DNA from: a virus
Direction: 5' to 3' (one strand)
Virus record (IMG/VR): IMGVR_UViG_3300017598_001828
Span: 1-39,116 of that record
DNA: 39,116 bases
In this document: piece after piece, positions 25,552 to 32,621 of the stretch
Position numbering within the stretch: the stretch's first letter is position 1
How the letters are laid out: every line of letters begins with the position of its first letter
Position numbers and translations under genes: made by a program
Notes under the pieces: generated by a model
Databases searched by the model: none
Seen by the model: only the letters and a program-made list of their open reading frames with translations
What the model was told of the DNA's origin: nothing

Positions 25552-27236
25552 CAAAATGGAATCTCATCATCTGCCATGCAGTAATCGGGTTCGGAATCGA
25601 CCATGGCGTCATTGTTCCATTCGGGTTTGTCGCCATGTTCGTAGCCAATGATGCGGTCGTATTGATCGCCGGTTGCACTCCTGACCGTGATGGATTTGGT
25701 TTCACAAAGCGCGCCTTGATCGGCCATGGCCACGGCTTCTGCTGCTGTATTTGGAAATGGTGCGTTGCTCCGCAGTCGCCACCATGACTCTGCTTTTTGC
25801 CTTGCCCAACCGGAATGCTCGAAACAGACCCATTCGCTATGGTATTGCTGCCAACCAACGCGGTATTCAACGCGCAGGGTTTTAGGTGCGTCATCTTTGG
25901 CATCGCGTTTGGTGTGGACGGCGTAATAAACATCCTGCACTTCGTATTCATCGATGCTGACTTCACCTGAAAGAATGCCTTCGGTGGACGCTTCGGCATC
26001 ATGTGTTTTGCTTTCCGGTTCGGGAAAGACAAAACCACAGTGGGGGCACACGGCAAAACCCGTCGCCACCAATGCCTGGCACTGGGGACATTCTTTGGCC
26101 GGAGCCGCACCTTCGCCTCTGGTTTCAATTGTCTGAATGCGAATTTGATCCACCGGCCCATGACGTATGACGTTGCCACCAAAATCGAGAACCAAACAGT
26201 CCTCTTTGCCCGGATGCAAACGGAAGCCACGACCGACCATTTGATAATAAAGGCCGGGCGACATGGTCGGGCGCACCATGGCCACGCAGTCGATGTTCGG
26301 CGCGTCGAAACCCATGGTCAACACATTGACGTTGACCAGATATTTGAGTTCACCGTTTTTGAAGTCCTCCAAGGTTTGATCACGCATAAAGGACATGGTG
26401 TCGCCAAAGACCGTGCCTACTTCCGCTCCGGTTTTCTTTTGAAGCACTTCGGCGATGTGCTTGCCGTGTTTTACTCCCGTGGCGAAGACGAGACACGATT
26501 TTCGATTACGGTTCTGTTGAATGATTTCAGTGCAAGCCGCCTCGACCAGTTCGTCGGTATCCATCAATTCTTCGGCTTCACCGGCAATGAACTCACCGCC
26601 GCGAACATGAAGGCCGGAAGTATCGACCTTTTCTTTTCCGGCTTTAGTGATCAATGGACAGAGATAGCCGTCCACGATGAGTTCTTTAACGCCGATCTCA
26701 AAGCAGACGTGGTTAAGAATATTCTGTGGTTCGCAGATCATGCCGCTTTTCATGCGAAACGGTGTGGCCGTCAGGCCAATCACCCGGACATTCGGATTGA
26801 CCAAACGGGCGTCCTGCAAGAACGTCCGGTACATGCCGTCACCGTCCGGAGGAATCATGTGCGCCTCATCAATGATGATCAGATCAAAAGCGTCCAGATC
26901 ACCGGCGCGTTTGTAGACCGATTGAATTCCGGCCACGATAATCGGATGCTCGGTGTCACGGCTTTTCAGTCCAGCCGAATACACCCCGATCTGATTCCAC
27001 ATTTCCGGCGCGACGACGTTGAGTTTTTCAACGGCCTGTTCCAGAAGCTCTTTGACGTGCGCCAAAATGAGAACGCGACCGTTCCATTGGTTAACGGCAT
27101 CCTTGCACAACGTGGCGATGACCGGAGTTTTGCCGCCGCCGGTCGGAATTACCACGCATGGATTGTTGTCGTGTTCACGAAGATGGTTGTAGACCGTACT
27201 CACGGCCTGTTGTTGATAAGGTCTTAATGCAAACAT
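25551..27236 (-). CDS. SF2 DEAD/DEAH-type helicase
   Basis: 561 residues: LRPYQQQAV at the N-terminus, Walker A PTGGGKTPV at about 31-39, DEAH at about 123-126, VIGLTATPFR as motif III, and YQMVGRGFRLHPGKEDCLVLD as motif VI. A zinc finger follows at about 383-402 (CPQCQALVATGFAVCPHCG). The C-terminal 150 residues form a less conserved domain with several Trp. Helicases of this class open replication forks or recombination intermediates. It overlaps the RusA gene by 13 bases and shares one base of its stop codon with the start of the primase gene. Confidence 0.92.
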   Translation of the reverse strand: MFALRPYQQQAVSTVYNHLREHDNNPCVVIPTGGGKTPVIATLCKDAVNQWNGRVLILAHVKELLEQAVEKLNVVAPEMWNQIGVYSAGLKSRDTEHPIIVAGIQSVYKRAGDLDAFDLIIIDEAHMIPPDGDGMYRTFLQDARLVNPNVRVIGLTATPFRMKSGMICEPQNILNHVCFEIGVKELIVDGYLCPLITKAGKEKVDTSGLHVRGGEFIAGEAEELMDTDELVEAACTEIIQQNRNRKSCLVFATGVKHGKHIAEVLQKKTGAEVGTVFGDTMSFMRDQTLEDFKNGELKYLVNVNVLTMGFDAPNIDCVAMVRPTMSPGLYYQMVGRGFRLHPGKEDCLVLDFGGNVIRHGPVDQIRIQTIETRGEGAAPAKECPQCQALVATGFAVCPHCGFVFPEPESKTHDAEASTEGILSGEVSIDEYEVQDVYYAVHTKRDAKDDAPKTLRVEYRVGWQQYHSEWVCFEHSGWARQKAESWWRLRSNAPFPNTAAEAVAMADQGALCETKSITVRSATGDQYDRIIGYEHGDKPEWNNDAMVDSEPDYCMADDEIPF

Positions 27237-27580
27237 TCAGCCTTCCTGATTCTCACAATTGTTTTTCCACCCGGTGTCGGATCACGTTTTTCAATTTCCA
27301 ACTTCACGATCTGACTGTCGTCCTTGTAGGCACCGCCGTGTTCGAGAGCATCAAGCAAGCTCTTTTGAAGGTTGTCGATGTCCCGCCTCTGCTTGTTCGG
27401 CGGGTACACTTCGATATGCACCCTCAATGGCCCGGCTATCGCTTTGATGTGCAGGGCCGCGAGGATCGAGCAAACCTTTTCACGGAAGGCCCGACCCTCG
27501 CGACTGATCAATGTCCTGCGACCAACGCGCCGGTAGTAATGGTTCACAGACGGAGGAAACGGCAGTTCCAGTTCAATCAT
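27224..27580 (-). CDS. rusA: RusA family Holliday junction resolvase
   Basis: 118 residues starting at MIELELPFPPSVNHYYRR, a signature of RusA, with the ATG inside the preceding stop (ATGA). The active-site block RRDIDNLQKSLLDAL carries two Asp residues three positions apart, and DDSQI supplies the third acidic residue. The protein cuts four-way junctions and resolves branched DNA before packaging. A longer in-frame start would run deep into the DUF669 gene and is rejected. It sits in the phage recombination cluster with the Sak4-like and exonuclease genes. Confidence 0.9.
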   Translation of the reverse strand: MIELELPFPPSVNHYYRRVGRRTLISREGRAFREKVCSILAALHIKAIAGPLRVHIEVYPPNKQRRDIDNLQKSLLDALEHGGAYKDDSQIVKLEIEKRDPTPGGKTIVRIRKAECLH

Positions 27581-28035
27581 TGACGCGCCCAAGGAGGCGT
27601 GCCGTCGTTGGCCTGTTGTGGTTGACTGGCCACAGCTGCTTCCTTTTTTGCGTACCCCTTGATTTCGTTGGTCATGTCGCCGGTGTCTTCGCGCTTCTTG
27701 CACTTGACCGAAACCACCAAAGGCAGATCGTGGAGTTCCGCACTGTCCTTGGGTGCCATCATTCCAACGGCCCGGCAGATAGCGGAGAGTTCACCTTGGG
27801 CGATCTTGACTGCGACCGGATTGGGGTTGTCGAGATTGAGACGCGCCCAGAGGTTGCGGTTTTTGTATTCGCCTTCGAGAACCTGAAAGGTCAGTTCCAG
27901 ATAATGTCCGGTGCCTGCCTTGGTGGGTTTCATTTCCGAGTTGGTGATTGTCGCCAGATATTTCCCTGCGGGAATGGCCTCGAATTCGGTTGCGGGTTCG
28001 TGATTGTTGGCATCAAAGCCGTTGAGATTTGCCAT
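27577..28035 (-). CDS. DUF669 family protein, putative ssDNA-binding
   Basis: 152 residues, ATG with CGGAGG upstream. It matches DUF669: FEAIPAGKYLATITNSEMKP, GTGHYLELTFQVLEGEYKN, NLWARLNLDNPNP and KIAQGELSAICRAVGM. The C-terminus ends PPWARQ after a Gln/Ala-rich stretch, like the acidic or aromatic tips of SSB proteins. Members are encoded beside Sak4-type ATPases and probably bind single-stranded DNA. It overlaps the RusA start by four bases and lies two bases after the Sak4-like gene. Confidence 0.85.
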   Translation of the reverse strand: MANLNGFDANNHEPATEFEAIPAGKYLATITNSEMKPTKAGTGHYLELTFQVLEGEYKNRNLWARLNLDNPNPVAVKIAQGELSAICRAVGMMAPKDSAELHDLPLVVSVKCKKREDTGDMTNEIKGYAKKEAAVASQPQQANDGTPPWARQ

Positions 28036-28037
28036 GG

Positions 28038-28790
28038 TTATTTACCTCCGTTTGTTTGGTTCAAAAAATGGGCGTAAGCGTTCCAATCGAGCGGAAGCTC
28101 GTCGGGAAGATTGAGCCGGTTCTTGGCAACGTGCGCCGGGCGTTCGGTGGTGCGGACGATACGCTCACCCGTGCCGATGCCTTGGGCGCGTTTGCGGTTG
28201 AATCCTTCGTCCGTCTGTTTGGTGTGGATTTTGTAGGTGGCGAAAAGCACCTCGTCGCACCATTCCTGAATAACCGCCGAAGCCAGCTTGTGAAGTCTTG
28301 GCACATAACGGTCATAGGTTTCCGTTTCGGGATTCTCGAAGCGTTCGATGCGGGCGTGCGCGACAAGGATGATTGTCATGCCGCGCTCATTGCGAAGTGC
28401 ATCCAGCCCGGTCAGGAATTGACGCCATTGGGTCAATGCAAAGGTGTATCCCTTGGCATAGCCGATGTCTTCGATGCTTTCGACGTTTCGTTTCTTGCAG
28501 ACCTCGGCCCAGATCAGGCGTTCCATCCAATCCAACGAATCGATCACTACCGTTTTGTATTGGTGCTTTTCGGAGTAGAGTTCCGATAGAGCCGCAATGG
28601 CTTGATCGAACGTACCGGTCAATGGAAATTTATCGCAATCAATTTCCCCGAGGCCATCTTCCGTTTGGATGAAGATGGGCTTGTTACTCATCGACCCGAA
28701 AGTCGATTTGCCGATTCCTTGCGTGCCATAAAGCATGACCCGTCGCGGTGCGGCTTTACGTCCTTTTTGGACTTGTTCTAGCAACGTCAT
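28038..28790 (-). CDS. Sak4-like RecA-fold ATPase (phage annealing/recombination)
   Basis: 250 residues with a strong AAAGGAGG upstream. Walker A GTQGIGKST at about 22-30 is followed by IFIQTEDGLGEIDCDKFPL, a Walker B-like TVVIDSLDWMERLIW, TIILVAHARIERF and a C-terminal YAHFLNQT. This is the phage Sak4/AAA_24 type of short RecA-like protein that anneals or pairs DNA with the help of a DUF669-like SSB. The upstream leader contains a GC-rich structured element at 28826-28888. Together with the exonuclease it forms a two-step recombination system. Confidence 0.86.
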   Translation of the reverse strand: MTLLEQVQKGRKAAPRRVMLYGTQGIGKSTFGSMSNKPIFIQTEDGLGEIDCDKFPLTGTFDQAIAALSELYSEKHQYKTVVIDSLDWMERLIWAEVCKKRNVESIEDIGYAKGYTFALTQWRQFLTGLDALRNERGMTIILVAHARIERFENPETETYDRYVPRLHKLASAVIQEWCDEVLFATYKIHTKQTDEGFNRKRAQGIGTGERIVRTTERPAHVAKNRLNLPDELPLDWNAYAHFLNQTNGGK

Positions 28791-28825
28791 TTGATGTTGC
28801 CTCCTTTCAAAAAAATGGTGACGAG

Positions 28826-28888
28826 ACGGTCGGACATAGGGAGTCCCAACCGAGAGGCCCGGTCCCGGCTACGCCGTCCCGACCGTCC
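28826..28888. repeat. GC-rich stem-loop element in leader of Sak4-like gene
   Basis: A perfect 9-bp inverted repeat, GACGGTCGG at 28826-28834 and CCGACCGTC at 28880-28888, encloses 45 bases with smaller stems (GGC-GTA-GCC; ACCGG/TCGGT). It is much richer in G+C than its surroundings and resembles a REP-type repeat. It may instead be a structured leader RNA or regulatory site. No T-run follows, so it is not a classic terminator. Confidence 0.5.
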
Positions 28889-28897
28889 GCCACCGGG

Positions 28898-29695
28898 TTA
28901 CAAATAATCCAGCGTTCGTACGGCCTCGTAGCCAGTGGGCCATTGGTCTGAGTTGCGGCATTCCTTGAGCCGTGCGATGGCTTCCTCGTTTTCTTTTTGC
29001 GTGAGTCCAAGCACGTCTTGGCCGATCACCCAAACGCCACAGCGGAATGGTTCTTTCTTTTCAACTGCAATCAGATGAACGGGTATGCATTGGCCGATAG
29101 CGACGGCCAGAACAGATCGGTAAAAAGCAAGTTGATGGACGTATCCATAGCGTCTGGCATCGGCTTCAAACCAAGTCATGTCATCGCAGGTTTTCAAATC
29201 CACGATGCCATGTTCTGGATGAAACCAGTCCATACGGATTTGGCATTTGATGTCTTGATAGTTCGTTCGGACGACACCTTCGGGCACGCCATCGGCCAGA
29301 AGATTCATGGCGATTTCGTGTTTGTGAACGCCTTCAGCCATATTGGTAATCAAGGCGTATTGAGAATCTGTTAAGACGGGTTTGCCTTGAGCAGTTGCCC
29401 ATTCACCGTAAGCCTTCGTGTTTGATCCGTAGGGTTTTCCGGTCTTTGAATTGATGGGCCCACCAACGGCGTATTCAGAATCAAAAACATCCGATCCTTC
29501 AAGAATCAGGGTGTGCGCTGCACGTCCGACAACATAGGCCGGGCGATCTTCATCGGGGATGAGTCCGAGAATCTTCTTTAGATATAGCTGTGGGCACTTT
29601 CTGAAATTGCCAAGCTGGTGGCTGCTCAGATTTTCTTTTGCCGATGCATGATACTTTTCGGCGGGTTCTGTAATAAGAAAGGAAGTGTCGATCAT
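28898..29695 (-). CDS. PD-(D/E)XK exonuclease (RecE/DUF3799-like)
   Basis: 265 residues starting at MIDTSFLITEPAEKYHASAK with the ATG in the previous stop (ATGA). It has SSHQLGNFRKCPQLYLKKI, RPAYVVGRAAHTLILEGSDV and the catalytic block HGIVDLKTCDDMTW, the D-x-K core of phage RecE-like nucleases. YVHQLAFYRSVL and IHLIAVEKKEP-type strands complete the fold. Such exonucleases chew 5' ends so that the annealing protein can pair the strands. A short in-frame extension upstream lacks a better ribosome site. Confidence 0.86.
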   Translation of the reverse strand: MIDTSFLITEPAEKYHASAKENLSSHQLGNFRKCPQLYLKKILGLIPDEDRPAYVVGRAAHTLILEGSDVFDSEYAVGGPINSKTGKPYGSNTKAYGEWATAQGKPVLTDSQYALITNMAEGVHKHEIAMNLLADGVPEGVVRTNYQDIKCQIRMDWFHPEHGIVDLKTCDDMTWFEADARRYGYVHQLAFYRSVLAVAIGQCIPVHLIAVEKKEPFRCGVWVIGQDVLGLTQKENEEAIARLKECRNSDQWPTGYEAVRTLDYL

Positions 29696-29985
29696 TTCGA
29701 TCCCTCCTTGACTGGCACCCACGTCATGCTGTTACGACCAGTGATTCGGCAGGGACGAACGTCATCATTTCTTACAAGACCCGCTTCACGAAGTTCTGGA
29801 AGTCGCCGTGATGGAACATGGCGTTCCAAACCTGTCGCCTTGGCGATCTCCGCAGCGGTTTGGCCGGGATGGTTCAGTACTTCCTGAAAGCAGATGGCAC
29901 GTTGTCCGCTTGCACGACCGCTGGCTTCCGCTTCTCGTGCGGCTTCATGTGACGTATGTGGATCTGTTTTTCGGGCACGGGCCAT
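29692..29985 (-). CDS. Small winged-helix DNA-binding protein
   Basis: 97 residues starting MARARKTDPHTSHEAAREAE; the ATG three codons earlier is rejected because it directly abuts AGAGGA, while the chosen ATG has nine-base spacing. A winged-helix follows: QTAAEIAKATGLERHVPSRR and LRELREAG-like LPELREAGLVRND, ending in a WVPVKEG wing. The N-terminal DPHTSHEAA motif recurs in small phage proteins of this type. It is probably a regulator or replication accessory protein. It overlaps the exonuclease start by four bases. Confidence 0.75.
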   Translation of the reverse strand: MARARKTDPHTSHEAAREAEASGRASGQRAICFQEVLNHPGQTAAEIAKATGLERHVPSRRLPELREAGLVRNDDVRPCRITGRNSMTWVPVKEGSK

Positions 29986-30000
29986 TGATTGCATTCCTCT

Positions 30001-30306
30001 TTACGCTGAAATTTCTTCTGATTCAGGGATAGGCGCGGTGTCCGCATGGCACACGCTGAAAGATTCCTCGCCGAATTCGCGGGTGATAAAGCCCGTAAAA
30101 ATGCGGCAGATGTCTTTGCCCACGGCAGCGGATGCATCAATAACACAGGTGTGCTTGGTGGGTTCCAGACAATAGGTCGTGTCCAGACGCACTCGGGATT
30201 TTCCGTGCAGTGATTCCACGGCCAAGACGGCCAGTAAAAGGGAGTTTTCAATTTCCCTTATGGGGACATCTTGATCAAAAACGTATTTGTAGATTAGTTT
30301 GCTCAT
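30001..30306 (-). CDS. Small conserved phage protein, function unknown
   Basis: 101 residues with AGGAG eight bases before ATG. It has IYKYVFDQDVPIREIENSLL, AVLAVESLHGKSRVRLDTTY and ASAAVGKDICRIFTGFITRE segments and an acidic tail (ESEEISA). The fold looks alpha/beta and no catalytic motif is seen. I recall similar small proteins in replication regions of prophages but cannot name a family. The leader element at 30331-30375 lies 24 nt upstream of this start, marking it as the first gene of a possible new transcription or translation unit. Confidence 0.65.
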   Translation of the reverse strand: MSKLIYKYVFDQDVPIREIENSLLLAVLAVESLHGKSRVRLDTTYCLEPTKHTCVIDASAAVGKDICRIFTGFITREFGEESFSVCHADTAPIPESEEISA

Positions 30307-30330
30307 GTCTCTTTCTCCTAAGTGGGAGGA

Positions 30331-30375
30331 TTTGCCTCTCGCCGTCTTTAGTTACTTACCCGGCGAAGAGGCAAA
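30331..30375. promoter_or_regulatory. Leader element copy A: long inverted repeat with conserved loop
   Basis: TTTGCCTCTCGCCG and CGGCGAAGAGGCAAA form a 14-bp stem with one bulge around a 16-base loop. Read on the minus strand it contains CCGGGTAAGTAACT, two variable bases, then AGACGGC, matching the element at 18861-18895. It ends 24 nt before the ATG at 30306. It follows the sigma-factor gene by a few bases. No T-run is next to it, so it is not a simple terminator. Confidence 0.65.
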
Positions 30376-30389
30376 CCGACGAAAATGGC

Positions 30390-30977
30390 TTAGAGGTATT
30401 CCCCAAGCCCTTTGTCTTCAAAAAGAACACGCAAACGTTGAATGGGTGCGTATAGCGATGTGCGTGGTACGCCGAGTTCACGAGCTGCTTCCGCAATGGA
30501 ATCCGTCCGCGTCAGAACATCCACAAGCTGTTTTTGATCAGAAGGCAGACCAGATATGATCAGCGACAAGTCAATCTGAAGATCAACGCGCTCACTTTTC
30601 GGGCGGCTGTGCTTCCCTGATCTCAAGTCCTGCTCATCCTGGCTAATCGTGCGTACACGTTCGACCATCTGGCCGTTGTCAGCCTTCATGTATTCATTGA
30701 GAGAGCAGTCGTTGCGGCGATAATCCCGAAGCTCCGTTTTTTGATGACGGATAATCTTTGAGATCTTTCTTTCAACAACGCGGGCGATAAAAGTGCTGCG
30801 CTTTGCAATGTTGGCGTCGTATTTCGCCATGCGCTCTGAGAGATCGTGCGTCATCTCGCTGGTCAGATCGTCCACATCACTTCTTGTGAACCCGTACTTC
30901 CCGATGAGTTGGTGTGCTTTACATTTGATAAGTCGCCTCGCGTAATCGTCGAGGTCTTGCATTCGCTTCTGTGCCAT
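30390..30977 (-). CDS. Phage sigma-70-like RNA polymerase sigma factor
   Basis: 195 residues from ATG with AAGGAG seven bases upstream. A region 2-like part (about 10-90) has IGKYGFTRSDVDDLTSEMTH and STFIARVVERKISKIIRHQK; a region 4-like HTH occupies about 145-190 (SLIISGLPSDQKQLVDVL; SIAEAARELGVPRTSLYAPI). It probably redirects host RNA polymerase to phage promoters. An in-frame extension upstream would run through a hairpin and lacks a ribosome site. It is followed closely by the leader element copy A. The ECF-like size suggests a late-gene activator, but no promoter consensus is proven. Confidence 0.78.
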   Translation of the reverse strand: MAQKRMQDLDDYARRLIKCKAHQLIGKYGFTRSDVDDLTSEMTHDLSERMAKYDANIAKRSTFIARVVERKISKIIRHQKTELRDYRRNDCSLNEYMKADNGQMVERVRTISQDEQDLRSGKHSRPKSERVDLQIDLSLIISGLPSDQKQLVDVLTRTDSIAEAARELGVPRTSLYAPIQRLRVLFEDKGLGEYL

Positions 30978-31006
30978 TTGGCATCTCCTTTGACCGGGAG
31001 AGCCGT

Positions 31007-31086
31007 GTGGGTGGCGACAGAAGAAGCGTTGAAACCAGACCGACCGATGAAGGCAGTGTGCGTGTTCGCTTTTCAGCGTCACCCAC
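31007..31086. promoter_or_regulatory. Long inverted repeat in leader of sigma-factor gene
   Basis: GTGGGTGGCG at 31007-31016 pairs with CGTCACCCAC at 31077-31086 (ten positions, one G-U on the plus strand), with an inner GAAGCG/CGCTTT stem. It ends 29 nt before the sigma start codon and covers most of the 186-base gap between the sigma gene and the small unknown upstream. It may be a structured leader or protein-binding site. No terminator T-run is seen. Confidence 0.45.
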
Positions 31087-31163
31087 AACTGCCTCCACTT
31101 TGTGGCCGGTTAGTTGTCTGGTTGAAAAATTAAATAAGTTTTATTGGGAGCCGAACCCGTTGT

Positions 31164-31490
31164 TTAGGCATTCACCTCCTCGACCTGCATTGAAAACGGA
31201 AGGCCATTTTTTATTTCAAGACAATGAACGGTTCCGTTCTTCAGCTTCTCGAAGGCAGCGAAGAGTTCGCGTATTTGTTTCTTGAGAGCAAAGTCATCCA
31301 TATTCGTTTCGGGACGAGAGCCGTTCTCCGATCCGAATTTCACGTTCAGAATGGAACGTGTAGACGGGCTGAAAACGGGATCGCCGTTTTCGATGACCAA
31401 TTCCCTGATATGGCCGAAATTGATCCGTTGCATTTCACGGATAAGGCGTTGGCGAGGTTGAGAAACCTCTGTTTTGAGTGCTGGGCGCAT
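31164..31490 (-). CDS. Small phage protein upstream of sigma factor, unknown
   Basis: 108 residues starting MRPALKTEVSQPRQRLIREM, preceded by AAAGGAGGT at ideal spacing. The chain is basic at the N-terminus, with a central RINFGHIRELVIENGDPVFS segment and a C-terminal FEKLKNGTVHCLEIKNGLPF. It looks like a small soluble DNA- or protein-binding protein. No family is recognised. It is separated from the HTH gene by 174 bases, so it may have its own promoter. Confidence 0.65.
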   Translation of the reverse strand: MRPALKTEVSQPRQRLIREMQRINFGHIRELVIENGDPVFSPSTRSILNVKFGSENGSRPETNMDDFALKKQIRELFAAFEKLKNGTVHCLEIKNGLPFSMQVEEVNA

Positions 31491-31664
31491 TTGCGTTACC
31501 TCCTTTGAGTTCGAGTGCGCCGTGAACCGACACAGCGTCAAACTCCGGAGGAGTTGCAGCAAAGCGGGAAAATTTTATTGCTGGATGTCGCAACCCATGG
31601 TTTGCCAATGGGTTATGGGCGAGGACTTCAAAATTGCAGTTACAGGAAAGCGTGGAAAGTGCAA
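31491..31664. other. 174-base gap with two inverted repeats
   Basis: No gene is supported. AACCCAT (31592-31598) and ATGGGTT (31608-31614) form a 7-bp inverted repeat with a nine-base loop. AACTCC (31541-31546) and GGAGTT (31550-31555) form a second one in the leader of the 108-residue gene. Either could be an operator. No convincing promoter or T-run terminator was found. Confidence 0.4.
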
Positions 31665-32621
31665 TTAGCGACGAGAAACAATGGTGTATTTCATGACCGC
31701 ATCGAGATCATTTGCGGTGTTCCATAACAACTTCAGCTTGTGTGCGCTGGCATCATTGATCGAGCGCGAAACCGTTGTTTCATCCAGACCGAGCTGTTTG
31801 GCGAGGAATTTTTGGGTTGGGCGTGGTAACAGCTCGGGAGCTTCTCCGCGTTGTATGGCGGCAAAGGCATAATCCCTTGCTGAAAGTATGTGTTCGATGA
31901 CCGCTTTTTCCATCAGATCAATTGCAGCCATTCTTTCGGCACGTTTCTTGGGAGTTTTCTTTGTCATGTCTTCGCCCGAACCGGACGCATTCAGAAATTC
32001 TTCGACCGCATCTTTGTCCATGGCAAGCGAACCTTCGTGCATTGAAATCACCTTGTCACAGGGGATCATCGAATCCGGACTCAGGTGAACCATCCCGTTC
32101 GCAGGCGCACGTCCAAGCATGAATAGAACGGGAGATTTCCCTTTTGGCAGCGAGGGCTTCAAGACATCCGCGTCTGGCCACGATAGACCCCGGGCGACCC
32201 AGATCATCCGTGATCGTCCCGCTATTGAAGCGCGACCTATTTCCCATAACCGTGAAGGAAAGGATTCATTGATTTCCCCTGTGGCGTTGAAAGCCTCGGC
32301 GATAAATTTGAGTAACGGGTCAAGATTGATCGACCATTGCAGCAAACGCTCCCTTGGGATTTCGACTCTTCCGTTTTCAGGGCAACGAATAAAAAAACGT
32401 GTGATTCCGTTCTTAAAAGAAACCGACATTACTTCTTCGACGTGTCCGTCCGTGCAGGCGTCACACAAAACATGGGTCGTCGTATCAGCCTGCCTCAAAA
32501 CACCAGCATCCATTAACGTCTGAAATGATCCTTCCGGCCATGATGCAATCTCATCACCCGTGAACAACGGAGATTGAACGTCCATGCTACGCCAGATTGG
32601 TTCCAGAGTATCAGGAGACAT
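31665..32621 (-). CDS. Putative regulator with RpoN-like C-terminal HTH
   Basis: 318 residues. The N-terminal 90 residues include a CDAC pair and HVEEVMSVSF; the centre is globular (WEIGRASIAGRSRMIWVARG). From about 225 the chain is basic, with a C-terminal HTH at about 258-290, LPRPTQKFLAKQLGLDETTV followed by SRSIND, that strongly resembles the DNA-binding HTH of sigma-54 factors. The RpoN box itself is not visible, so it may be a DNA-binding regulator rather than a sigma factor. The start overlaps the upstream unknown gene by 11 bases, so both are co-translated. Confidence 0.62.
   Translation of the reverse strand: MSPDTLEPIWRSMDVQSPLFTGDEIASWPEGSFQTLMDAGVLRQADTTTHVLCDACTDGHVEEVMSVSFKNGITRFFIRCPENGRVEIPRERLLQWSINLDPLLKFIAEAFNATGEINESFPSRLWEIGRASIAGRSRMIWVARGLSWPDADVLKPSLPKGKSPVLFMLGRAPANGMVHLSPDSMIPCDKVISMHEGSLAMDKDAVEEFLNASGSGEDMTKKTPKKRAERMAAIDLMEKAVIEHILSARDYAFAAIQRGEAPELLPRPTQKFLAKQLGLDETTVSRSINDASAHKLKLLWNTANDLDAVMKYTIVSRR

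Noticed and set aside
26001-27227. Plus-strand open frame of about 400 codons
   Set aside because: It is antisense to the helicase, whose Walker A, DEAH and GRGFR motifs prove the other strand; the antisense product has no recognisable motif.
30331-30375. Rho-independent terminator after the sigma gene
   Set aside because: The stem is strong but no T-run follows on either strand, and the loop is conserved in a second copy in front of another gene.
31665-32621. Calling the HTH protein a true sigma-54 factor
   Set aside because: Only the C-terminal HTH resembles RpoN; no RpoN box and no core-binding or activator-interaction domain could be seen.
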